From Tubulanus polymorphus (lineage: Eukaryota > Nemertea > Palaeonemertea > Tubulaniformes > Tubulanidae): DNA of 64,000 bases. The stretch lies in NCBI RefSeq assembly GCF_964204645.1, contig NW_027437457.1:34127-98126 (forward strand), read 5' to 3'. Of the stretch, positions 54,240-64,000 are shown piece after piece. Both the position numbers and the translations under genes were made by a program. Within the stretch, counting starts at the first letter, position 1, and the number at the start of each line of letters is the position of its first letter. Below the pieces are notes generated by a model. That model saw only the letters and a program-made list of their open reading frames with translations. It was not told where the DNA came from and made no database searches.

Positions 54240-57200
54240 TCAATTAATCATGCATCTCCCGGCAGGCGCCACCGCATCTACCTAATAACGATAGAAATTA
54301 ATTATTATTTCGGATGAAAATAAACAGTGGGATTAAAGGGTTTGATAATTTCTGTGACAAAGAAATCATTTTTCTTAACAAAAATAATCAATAATGATAT
54401 AATTCGCTTATATTGCGCAGAACTTAAGAAATAATCGCCGCGATTAACATAAAAAAAAACAATAGATGCAAAATAAATAAAAAAGGTTATTTCTAATGGA
54501 ATTTAAAAAAAATCTCTTACCTCATGAACCACTGGTTCTGCCGCCGGTTCCGCCGCCGGTTCGGCCTCCTGTTCGGCCTCCTGTTCGGCCTCCTGTTCAG
54601 CCAACTCTTCATCAATCTAATAACAATAACCATGAATTATTATTTCGGATAAAAATAAACAGTGGGATTAAAGGGTTTGATAATTTCTGTGACAAAGAAA
54701 TCATTTTTCTAAACCAAAATAATCAGTGATGATATAATTCGCTTATATTGCGCAGAACTTAAGAAATAATTGCCATGATTTACACTAAAAAAGAAAACAA
54801 TAGTTGCAAAATTAATAAAAAATGGTTATTTCCATTGGAATTACAAAAAAAAAATCTCTTACCTCATGAACCACTGGTTCCGCCGCCGGTTCGGCCGCCG
54901 GTTCGGCCTCCTGTTCGGCCTCCTGTTCGGCCTCCTGTTCGGCCTCCTGTTCGGCCTCCTGTTCGGCCTCCTGTTCGGCCTCCTGTTCAGCCAACTCTTC
55001 ATCAATCTAATAACAATAACCATGAATTATTATTTCGGATGAAAATAAACAGTGGGATTAAAGGGTTTGATAATTTCTGTGACAAAGAAATCATTTTTCT
55101 AAACCAAAATAATCAATGATGATATAATTCGCTTATATTGCGCAAAACTTTAGAAATAATTGCCGTGATTTACATTAAAAAACCAATAGATGCAAAATTA
55201 ATAAAAAAGGTTATTTCCATTGGATTTACAAACAAGAAAATTAATTTTTAAAAATTATTTGACGATGCGAAAAAATGTAGAATTTCTGGGCTAAGCTAAT
55301 GTGGAATTGCAAATTTGAAATCGAAGTTTTAAGAAATTTGGGAAATTATGAGATTTGGCGATTGGGTAGATGATACAGGTCTTCGACTCTAGTAGTGGTT
55401 TAAATTTTTTATTGAAAATTCTCAATAATTGGACCGTGTGGCCTAGCCAGCCGGCCCGGGCCCGGGCCCGGGCCACGGGTTTGGCTGTCACTCGATATCC
55501 TAGAGTCTTGAGTCTGGGTTGAAGTAGACATTGTCATATAAAATAACATGTTTGTGTTATTCTGTATGAACTACTCGTGTGTCTTGTATGTTGTATTTTC
55601 TTATTTTAAAATTTATATTTATTGAATTTGGGAATTTTATCCCGGAATTTCAATGGAATAAGGATCAATAAAGAATTGAATTGAATTGTCACCTAATACA
55701 CTTGCCATCAGAGGACGCGGAGCCGTATATGACAGCTATGCTATTATAAATTGCTAATCTCACGAAACCTGCACACCCCTAATATCGAACATATTTTTTA
55801 AAACATTCATTATATGTTTACACATTTTCATATTGACCGCTTGTAGCCGCCGATGAAATTCACGCCGGCCCTACACACATCGTAGATAGCTTCGTCATTC
55901 CACCAGCATCCCCATGTCAGGGTCTGACTTTTATATCAGACTTCCGCATCGTGTATACATCCGCCATTTAACCGAATAATCTGATTTACTTATCATTTCT
56001 ATTTATGCCTGCCGCTTCTGATATAATCATACATCCTTTACTATTACAATACGTCTTCTAATGATATTCAATGCAATATAACATTTCGACGTTCAAATAT
56101 AGGTCATTATATAATCACAGGAAGCCATTCTACATCTATGTCAATTATATTTTGCCATATAGCTTGTTTGTGTACACATAAACCTGTGACGTTTTGCACA
56201 TCGATTTACGGTTGTCGTTTGTAAAATGACGCTGAATGGTTAACATTGTTTAGGTTTCATAATGGTAACGTTTTATAAGGCGTCAAAAAAAAATCTCTTA
56301 CCACAGCTACCTTGTTGCGTAAAAATTCGCGATAACGCGCGTCGTTCGGCCGCAGGCCATGTAATTGCGTTTTGAGGTGGTGGTCCAGCCGTTGGACCAC
56401 TGCCCGGCAACCGCGAATGGGGCATCGATACCTCCGTGGTAATAAAGCGAGTCTCTGAAAATAAAACATTCGGTATCATTAGTTTGTTTAGCTGTAGTTA
56501 AAGAGGGATTTCTCTCGTTATTCATCATACATCGGGTAGTGAGGGTCGAGTGAGGGTCGAGTGAGGGTCGAGTGAGGGTCGAGTGAGGGTCGAATGAGGG
56601 TTGAGTGAGGGTCGAGTGAGGTTCGAGTGAGGGTCGAATGAGGGTTGAGTGAGGGTCGAGTGAGGTTCGAGTGAGGGTCGAATGAGGGTTGAGTGAGGGT
56701 CGAGTGAGGTTCGAGTGAGGGTCGAATGAGGGTTGAGTGAGGGTCGAATGAGGGTTGAGTGAGGGTCGAGTGAGGATCGAGTGAGGGTCGAGTGAGGGTC
56801 GAATGAGGGTCGAATGAGGGTTGAGTGAGGGTCGAGTGAGGTTCGAGTGAGGGTCGAATGAGGGTTGAGTGAGGGTCGAGTGAGGTTCGAGTGAGGGTCG
56901 AATGAGGGTTGAGTGAGGGTCGAGTGAGGATCGAGTGAGGGTCGAATGAGGGTCGAATGAGGGTCGAATGAGGGTTGAATGAGGGTCGAGTGAAATGCGA
57001 TGATAAGTCATGCCTGGATAAGAACTGCTGTGAATGGCCTTCAATATGGAGTGAAAACAACAAAGACAAGTCATTGATACAGTAGACTCCTCTTAACTCG
57101 ACTCCTAGTCAAAAATCCGTTCAACTCAATAAATGTTGAACATTACTGTCTGTCTCCTATGTTAAACATACATTTAAATCCACTTCACTTACTCCTAGTT

Positions 57201-59728
57201 GCTCTAATCGAATAATCGTTCAACTCTGAACTATTTTTGACCAAAATTATGTTTAAACTCCCTCAACTCTCGGTGCGGCAGCAAACACCGGGCTCGATAC
57301 ATCGCTCACACAGTGCGTACACAATCTCCAACAGCGCGATTCAAAAACCCCCGAAAATTATCAGCCCCCGTTGTCCGTTCATATGTCAATTGATTACGTC
57401 TTTCTCTACTTTTTTCGTGCAAAAAAGTTCACCACGTTTATACGACGATTCAAGCCGCAATTTATGATCGTTCATTTCACTTCGCACCAAGTAATTTCTC
57501 AACTTTGAACGCAATTCTAAATCAATTTCAAATACTGTCAATTGCATTCGGATAAATTTGAATAATATATAATAAATATATACGAACCCTGAACACAGAA
57601 AACAAACTACCACCATATAAACACGTAACTAACACAAATAACGTTGTCTGTATTTCAACATATTATGTATAACTATTCTATTTAACCCTAACCTTACGCT
57701 CGATCCCCAAAAATGATGAAAATTATAGTTAATGAATTGGTTATATATCAAAGCTGGGCAACACATTTTCTGAAACACCCTGTATATCTTCACGACGGTT
57801 TTAAATTCAAAAGTCGCTTCCGTAAACATAAACATTACTGGAAAGATTTTCACAGAAGTTCCTATGAATTCTTAATTGGTTTAATATAACTCAAATTTTT
57901 GGTGTAATTGCCATTGGTTACTTCATGTTTTCAACGAGGAAAAACAATTCAAACTTAACCGTTTTAGGCTTAAACTATTTCGTGAAACTAGGCCAAAGTC
58001 GATGCTGGAATCTATTTTCTATCTGAATGTTCTATAAAACTAAAACTGATAGACGAAACCTAAAAAAAGGATTTATCTTTGGTGACTTCAATATTGATCT
58101 TCTTTAATAATCAAAGTCCCATCTTCCCACAGAAAACTTGCAGACTGCTCTAACGGCTCCTTCCTCCTATTGGTAAACCCACGCATATAATGACCGAGAT
58201 GAAATACAAATGAAGCTTACAACAGATTCTTTAAAGAATTTAGATTTATGAAATTATAAAACAAGGATCTGTTCTAAGCACAATGATACTAAGTATCCGT
58301 CGATGACAGCTGGATTCCTAAGCTGTAACTCAATAAATGTAAACAAATATTGTTCAAAGGTTCTTGCAGAACGACTCAATACGGTTACCAAACTAGATAC
58401 AGAAATCTACTCAACATCAACGTGAGTCGGGAAGATATGTAAGATGAATAACGAAATAAATCCCACTGAATTCAGCCAGAAATTTAAAGTTCTATATTAC
58501 AATGGTTTATATTTCGAGCAACGTTTCTGCTTTAACTATTAGATCTAGAAAGTAAAAAAAGAAGTTTTATGAAGGTTGATTTAAATTGTGCTCTCGAGGT
58601 CCAGTTTTTAGATTCTTAAAAGTTCCAGTTTTAAAATTCTAGAGTGAGATATGGTCTAATAGAGTCGGTGATAGGTCAAAAAGATCGACAGATACAACGG
58701 CCTTCCCGAAACTTTTCATGAAAAATGTGTATCACTTTCAAAGACTCTTTAATAATAATTGGACCGATAATAACTTAATAAATGAAAATCTATGATAAAG
58801 TTTTATCATTTCATTCAAAAACTTATTTCACCGTAATAATGCTGTCACTGTATTGTTAATCTGTCATCACACACAGCGGCACACAGTACTCGTAGCGTAC
58901 ATACCGACATCGGCTATACGTTATACCATACATAACCTTTTCCAAAATCGTATGTTACAGCTACGAGCAATTATCTGCTAAAAATGCTTCATAAAGGGTC
59001 ATAAACTTTGGAATCAAATTGGTTAAACCCTTGCCAGCAAAACCAGTAAAAGTTAGAATTTTTTTCAAAAAAGAAATTATTATATATGGCTTTATTGATA
59101 ATAGTCATCCTCTATCCGTCGATTGATATCTGAGATAAACATTCATAATAATAATGATAGCAATAAGTGTCTTATATGTCACTAAAAACACCTCACATAA
59201 AATCCTCACACGGTTACAGAAATGTGAAGCCAATGAACTCGACACGGATTGAGTAGAGAGTAGAGGCTTAGTGATGCGTGTAACTGAGTGTGGAAGATGA
59301 GTTGCATTTCAGTCTAACATGTAGTTAATTCAGGACGAAGTTCATTTTGGTCGATATTAATGCTTATTGTAATTTTCAGTGACATGTAGGTAGTGACGTT
59401 ACTTAAGTCTTTTCTGGGACATTACATAAATATGTGTGATCAAATACCTCTGCATTATAATCGAACATTTATTTCATTCTTTGATCGGATGTTGATTGCG
59501 TAGGTAAAAATTATTCTGAATTTGTGTTTTACTGGTGCCATTTGATTTCGTTTTTTGAGGGACACCTTATTAAGGATTTGATGGGGCCAGAATACTTTCC
59601 AGTGTTGGACTTACTTGGATACTGCGCCAATGTCTCTCCGCTGCATCCCTAGTCAAGCGGTGATAGTCATGTAAGTGTTCTCTGAAATTGCCCCGGATTT
59701 GGGCCTCGCAATACACGCAAAATACCAT
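54240..59728 (-). CDS. Small two-zinc-finger protein with Glu/Gln/Ala repeat
   Basis: Not a family I can name. Exons in coding order: 59728..59615, 56454..56302, 55006..54863, 54616..54521, 54281..54240; every junction is phase 0 with good donors (GTAAGT, GTAAGA, GTAAGA, GTAAGA) and a TGA stop at 54240, giving 182 aa. Exon 1 has a C2H2-like motif, CVYCEAQIRGNFREHLHDYH. Exon 2 has a second, CPIRGCRAVVQRLDHHLKTQ followed by LH. Exons 3 and 4 are duplicates coding IDEELAEQ, then (EQEA)n, then AAEPVVHE with different repeat numbers. The start context (AAAATGG) is acceptable. Extra exons inside the 3.1 kb first intron are possible. The finger form resembles genes I associate with invertebrate transposon-linked DNA-binding proteins, but that is a weak inference. 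Confidence 0.6.
54300..55235. repeat. Tandem exon-plus-intron duplication in the zinc-finger gene
   Basis: Three copies of a roughly 170-200 bp intronic block (TTATTTCGGATGAAAATAAA ... ATTCGCTTATATTGCGCAGA) at about 54300, 54640 and 55030. The spaces between them hold exons 4 and 3; the last exon lies left of the first block with the same ATTAG acceptor surroundings. Confidence 0.9.
55448..55476. repeat. GGGCCC tract
   Basis: CCGGCCCGGGCCCGGGCCCG, a short perfect self-complementary tract in AT-rich DNA. Confidence 0.7.
56535..56998. repeat. 12 bp minisatellite next to zinc-finger exon 2
   Basis: About 38 copies of GTGAGGGTCGAA/GTGAGGGTTGA, immediately upstream (minus strand) of exon 2. Open in two minus frames as a SFDPHSTLTRP-type shadow protein. 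Confidence 0.93.
57000..59560. other. Long first intron of the zinc-finger gene
   Basis: AT-rich, with no exon-like segment I could support on either strand. Confidence 0.4.
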
Positions 59729-59771
59729 TTTGATCCGATCTGATTATAACTGTGCGCGGGATATTTCAATA

Positions 59772-60110
59772 ATGGCACGATCTATTGTGACAGGGGAGAT
59801 ACGTAAGCTATTGCGACCGACGACCGGTAGGCGACGTAAAAATTTTTAGAAATTGGAACAATCGATTGCTAAAATCAATAAACGCGTGCGGATTGACCGA
59901 GCGCTCCCTCGCAAAATAGCTATAATGCTTTTAGATAGGGCCGATGCTTCGTCCAAAAAAATGTCCGCATCTCAGCCGATGATTATAGGATTCGAAGCTA
60001 ACATGGCTATATGTACATGTTGTACAAAACTTTTAAATAAAGGGAACTCGAGAACCCGATTTTATTTAACGTTCACCAATGTTGAAGAACCCGAAAATGA
60101 AATGAGCTAA
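59772..60110 (+). pseudogene. Interrupted ORF divergent from the zinc-finger gene
   Basis: A plus-strand frame starts at ATG 59772 (MARSIVTGEIRKLLRP), meets TAG at 59847 and continues open to 60110 (KLEQSIAKINKRVRID ... ICTCCTKLLNKGNS). Both parts are in the same frame and contain no other stop. The starts of this frame and of the zinc-finger gene are only 44 bp apart. It could be a damaged gene, a gene with an intron I missed (the TAG is in TTTTTAG, which could be an acceptor), or chance. Confidence 0.3.
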
Positions 60111-60234
60111 CGTTTTACAGTGTACATCCTCTATTCATCACTTTGAATCACTTTAGGGAATGCCGGAATACCGTGTTATGACAGGTTATGACAATGTTAG
60201 GGAATACCGTGTTATGACTTGTTATCGACTGGTC

Positions 60235-60450
60235 AGCACACTGACGGGATGTATCTACAACTCCCAGTGGCCTAGTGGTAGCGTTTACGGCTACCATGGT
60301 GTAGGTCGCATGATCGAATCCCGCTGGTGATGTGTTTGGGCTAGCGAGGTGTTCCTACAGTGATTGCAAGGGTTGTTTTTTGATCAGTTGATTCTGCTTA
60401 ATTGTTTTTTTAAACACAAATCTTTTATTTATCCAGTACACTGGGACTGT
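60235..60450 (+). mobile_element. tRNA-derived SINE, copy 1
   Basis: tRNA-like head (CAGTGGCCTAGTGGTAGCG with A-box character; GATCGAATCCCGCTGG as B box), then GTTGTTTTTTGATCAGTTGA and TTCTGCTTAATTG, ending near TTTATTTATCCAGTACAC. The same body recurs at 60790-60945. Confidence 0.65.
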
Positions 60451-60474
60451 GTTGAAATCACACTCGCCATCTGG

Positions 60475-60790
60475 TAATTACTGGGTTCGAACCCGGGACA
60501 CCCCTGTACATTCTCTATTCAGCATCAGGATCACGCTGACAGCATCAGTAATTACTGGGTTTTAACCCGGGATACCCCTGTACATCTTCTATTTAGCATC
60601 AGGACCGCTATGAATCAGTATCAGTAATTACTGGGTTCGAACCCGAGACACCCCTGTACATCCTCTATTCAGCATCAGGACCGCTATGAATCAGTATCAG
60701 TAATTACTGGGTTCGAACCCGGGACACCCCTGCACATCCTCTATACAGCATCGGGATCACGCTTAATCAGCATCAGTAATTACTGGGTTC
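60475..60790. repeat. Copies of the 18.4-20.9 kb repeat unit
   Basis: Four units of ACTGGGTTCGAACCCGGGAC + ACCCCTGTACATCCTCTATT, preceded by a 24-base piece of the foldback element (TTGAAATCACACTCGCCATC). This is a dispersed composite of the same sequences found near RPS11. Confidence 0.85.
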
Positions 60791-60950
60791 GAACCCATGG
60801 TGCAGGTCACAGGATCCAATCCCGCTGGGAATATTTTTGGGCCGGCGAGGTGTTAATACAGTGATTGCAAAGGTTGTTTTTTGATCAGTTGATTCTGCTT
60901 TATTGTTTTTGTTTTTAAACACAATTCGTTTATTTATCCAGTACACGCCG
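60790..60950 (+). mobile_element. tRNA-derived SINE, copy 2 (5' truncated)
   Basis: Starts within the tRNA-like head (GGTGCAGGTCACAGGATCCA) and shares the body GATCAGTTGATTCTGCTT and the tail TTTATTTATCCAGTACAC with the copy at 60235. Confidence 0.65.
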
Positions 60951-61136
60951 CTTTATTCGATAGCGTTGCAACAGATGTAGATAAATTACCTAAGTTCACA
61001 ATGAGGGACATATAAAGTTTTTTGAATAGAGTATAGCAAAAATTCGTTGGCCTAGAGTGAAGGGTTAGGGGACCCCACTAGTGCACGGGCAGCGGGTTAT
61101 CCCTGTAGTATGAGTTAATTGTTGTGGTGAGGCGGT

Positions 61137-62474
61137 CTACGGGACGTTCATGCCTCGGGGCGCGTTCGTGTCGAGTCGTCGTATCCAGTCTTGTTCGGCT
61201 GCTTCGCGGATCGGTCTCGTGGAGCCTGGTAGGTGTTGGAGACCGTACACCCGAAAGTGTTCGCGGGTGTGGTCGACTTGGTTGATGTGGTCCGAGACTG
61301 GAGTCGAATTCTTCGTTCTGATGCGTGAGACGTGATGAGTGACGCGTTCTCGTAGAGACACTCCGGTTTGGCCGACGTACAGCATGTTGCACTTGGTGCA
61401 TTCGATGCAGTATACAATTTCACGGGTCGCGCAATTAATTGTGCTGCGGATCGCGTGCATTTTGTTGTGGCTGCGGCAAACGGTTGTTTCTCGGACGAGT
61501 GGACACGTACGACATCTCGGTGTTCTGCATTTCTTGGTGCCTCGACGTCGGGTTGACGGAGTTCTTTGAGTAGACCTGGAAATAGAAGAATTGGAAACAA
61601 CGGAAGTATTTCTGTTACGATGCGATGAAGAGGGGACTCGGGGAGGGGGTGGCTCCGTGGGTTTGAGCTGCGACGAAGTTAGGAGATCTTTGAGACTCTT
61701 GTGCTTGGTGTAGGCGGTGACCGTGGTTACCTCGTCAGACCGGCCGGTGGCCGTAGCCAGTTCCGTAAATCTGGTTCGGATGTTACGGGCTAGGGTTCGG
61801 TTGGCTTCGGAGTGAGGTAAGATAAGCGGTAAACGCTTTTTCGGCGGTTCGTTGGCCCGTTGTTGTTCTCGTAGATCTCGTTCGGCGTGGTGCCGTAGAG
61901 CTTGGCTTTTGATGTGTCGCAGTTCGCGGTCTTTGTAGCCACGACCTCTGAGTACTTTAAGGACGGTTCCGGACGCTGCGTGTAGGTCCGAATCGTTATT
62001 GCAGATGCGCCGGAACCGGAGAATTTGACTTTTAACTATACCGGAAAATGTGTGTTTAGGGTGAAACGAGGATCGATGTAGTAATTGGTGCGAATCGGTT
62101 GGTTTGAAGTAGACTTAGGTGTCTACTGTACCACTTGTCTCGAATCGCGGGCCTTTGAAAGTGGATTCGTCCAGGAAGTTGACGCTGGTGTCGCTGATTT
62201 CGAACTTGAGTTTGATGGATCGGCTCACTGTTCGTAGGACGTCGATGAATTGCATCAACGTTTCGCGGCCGTGTTCCCAAACTATGTAGATGTCGTCGAT
62301 GAACCGAGCGTATAGCGATGGTTGGAGTTCGCTTCTGGACAGACCTTCTTTTTCCCATTCGACGGGTGACTCCGGGTGATCGGCTGCAAGTAGTAGTCGA
62401 TCCATTCTGAAATTTCGGAGCCGCAGTCGGAGACGATCGGTCTCCCGGGCGATACGCGATCGGGTACCGTCCAC
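61137..62474 (-). pseudogene. Damaged Penelope-like retroelement (RT plus GIY-YIG)
   Basis: The minus strand codes a fragment of reverse transcriptase with the catalytic RFIDDIYIVW motif (about 62350-62280), then a connecting region, then a C-terminal endonuclease of the GIY-YIG type: CRTCPLV, REIVYCIECTKCNMLYVGQT, GVSLRERV, HPxN-like EHFRVYG, ending with a stop at 61137. RT followed by GIY-YIG is diagnostic of Penelope-like elements. A TAA at about 62117 interrupts the otherwise shared frame, and homology stops abruptly near 62475, so the copy is 5' truncated and inactive. The plus-strand ORFs in this interval are shadows. Confidence 0.88.
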
Positions 62475-62475
62475 T

Positions 62476-63760
62476 TCTAGGGCTATATTTCGAGCATATT
62501 ACGTAGTATTGCCTAACACCGGCATAAGAGCATTTATCCGGGTAAAAACAAAAAGAAAATGGCTGACATTTCGATCTAATTTCAAGAACTCATAGGATTT
62601 CTTGACGCAAATATAAATAATTGAAAAATATATTCGCGATTCACATCACAGGAAATAACAAAGATGCAGTTGTTACAGGCTACAGTGGTAATTTACAACC
62701 CTTCCTCCTCCGATACGATATTTTACATCTATGTATTCACAGTGATTGTGCTGGTGTATACTTTGTAAACTTTTATTTGCGAAGGGCGTTGATTAAACGA
62801 GAGAAGATAGCTGAAGTTCCCTTAGCAACGGGAGCAAATATATAACGACAAACATCATCACACAGGTTCGATCCCGGAGAATCCTCACAGACACTGGGCG
62901 ATTCAGTGAACTGCACTGAATCAGGGGTAGCCAGCGAACCTTCTAAAATTTTCAAAGTCACTGTACAAAAATTTGGGTCAATATTTTTCGAAATTTATAT
63001 GCAATTTTCATGTTTTTTAGAAAATGAAAATTAATCCATTCTCAAATTATTCATTCAGGTACCCAGACACTTCATATCTAAGATTTGTCTCTTTCGAATA
63101 GGAAGATGCTCCTTCACAGTGAAAAAGGGTAATTTTTAGAAATAGAAGAACTGCCCCTCAAAATAGCTCTACCGCGATACGGGGCGATCGTGTCCCCCGA
63201 CACGCGTGCACCAGTCAATCGACACGCGTGCACCAGTCAATTCCAAAGGCTTTACAAAAACCATGTGTTCACAGGATTTTTTCACTAGGTGCCTTTTCTT
63301 CAATGATATAGAATATACTAAAATAGATGTATCATTGCCATGATCAATCACCATGTAACCATTGAATAGAAAATATTCTGTTCCTTTGTCCTCCGCTTTT
63401 TGTACAAAGCGACATGTACAAGTCACAATGGATACATTTTCTGATGACAAGAATTTCAACTTAATACGGCTATTTTAATGATTTATCCTGGTAATAGTTG
63501 GAGGTATATTAAATTTATCACTGGGATAGCTGATTTTATCCCGGTGATAAAGTTAACACGAGTTTGAAAAACGCACTCTCCTAGTGATGAAAATATTTAT
63601 CACCGGGAAAACGATTTATGTCCGGGATAGGACTAATCGCCGCTTTGAAAAATGCAGCCCTGAATGATGTCTATCTAGCCTAAGCTAGATCGAGTCTATT
63701 TCCAAAAATTCATGTTTAATTTTTCAACAAATAAAAATAAAAACCTTGCCTGCACTACAC
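62476..63760. other. Unassigned region
   Basis: Two minus-strand ORFs could be single exons: 62961..62773 (ends SRLINALRK, preceded by TTTTAG) and 63459..63169 (MKFLSSENVSIVTCTCRF...). I cannot connect them by splice sites or recognise a family. Near 63490-63620 there are short inverted phrases (TTTATCCCGGTGATAAA; TTTATCACCGGG). Confidence 0.3.
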
Positions 63761-63769
63761 TGGGGTAAC

Positions 63770-64000
63770 TACGTTTATTTAGCAAGCCAACAGTTACCCC
63801 AGTGTTGGCCTGTTCAATAAACGCAGTAACCCTAGTGTTGGCCTGGCGAATAAACGCAGTAACCCTAGTGTTGGCCTGCTTAAATAAACGCAGAAACCCT
63901 AGTAATGGCCTGGCGAATAAACGCAGTAACCCTAGTGTTGGCCTGTTTAATAAACGCAGTAACCCTAGTGTTGGCCTGGCGAATAAACGCAGTAACCCTA
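63770..64000. repeat. Minisatellite running off the right edge
   Basis: Seven copies of a 34-35 bp unit (AATAAACGCAGTAACCCTAG + TGTTGGCCTGGCG); the array continues past the window. Confidence 0.93.

Noticed and set aside
56307-57074. Minus-strand ORFs of 183 and 255 codons rich in HSTLTRPSFDP
   Set aside because: Translations of a 12 bp minisatellite; only 56454..56302 at one end is a plausible exon, and in a different frame.
61150-61569. Plus-strand ORFs over the retroelement
   Set aside because: They are shadows of the GIY-YIG coding frame on the minus strand.

Overview
This is a eukaryotic nuclear window. Every recognisable gene is cut by many GT-AG introns, and open reading frames longer than about 100 codons are nearly all tandem-repeat artefacts. 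The gene set points to an invertebrate: an E78/NR1E-type nuclear receptor, and an intermediate filament protein with a lamin-length rod plus a lamin tail. I infer a protostome, most likely a mollusc-like lophotrochozoan. The species cannot be fixed from sequence alone.

Layout. 0.45-1.4 kb (-): an unknown gene with a poly-Ser/Gly-rich second exon. 2.5-7.3 kb (+): a PUR-domain protein (PURA/PURB family) whose first intron holds five further in-phase exons. 11.5-15.2 kb (+): YIPF3. 16.0-18.1 kb (+): ribosomal protein uS17 (RPS11). 18.2-20.9 kb: a repeat field with three foldback elements. 20.9-26.2 kb (-): CWF19L1. 26.9-29.8 kb (+): nuclear receptor, divergent from CWF19L1. 31.5-37.2 kb (+): intermediate filament protein with lamin tail domain. 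42.5-52.8 kb (-): KIAA2013 orthologue in 16 exons. 54.2-59.7 kb (-): a small two-zinc-finger gene with a duplicated Glu/Gln/Ala-rich exon. 60.1-61.0 kb: tRNA-derived SINE copies. 61.1-62.5 kb (-): a damaged Penelope-like retroelement. The gene models were spliced by eye. For PUR, YIPF3, RPS11, CWF19L1, the receptor and KIAA2013 all exon phases agree, and for RPS11, CWF19L1 and KIAA2013 the predicted lengths (156, 539 and 641 aa) closely match the lengths I recall for the human proteins.

The outstanding property is that many introns consist largely of private tandem arrays, different in each intron. In YIPF3, RPS11, CWF19L1, KIAA2013 and partly the nuclear receptor, the repeat unit spans the 3' splice site and copies the first bases of the downstream exon. 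The intron therefore presents 3 to 26 near-identical acceptor sites before the real one. A second unusual array, in a KIAA2013 intron, is about 57 tandem copies of a 29-30 bp unit carrying a match to the published CTCF core consensus. Related single or paired motifs occur elsewhere, including in the foldback elements. The genes look functionally unrelated to one another (RNA metabolism, Golgi membrane, translation, transcription, cytoskeleton); I see no pathway cluster.
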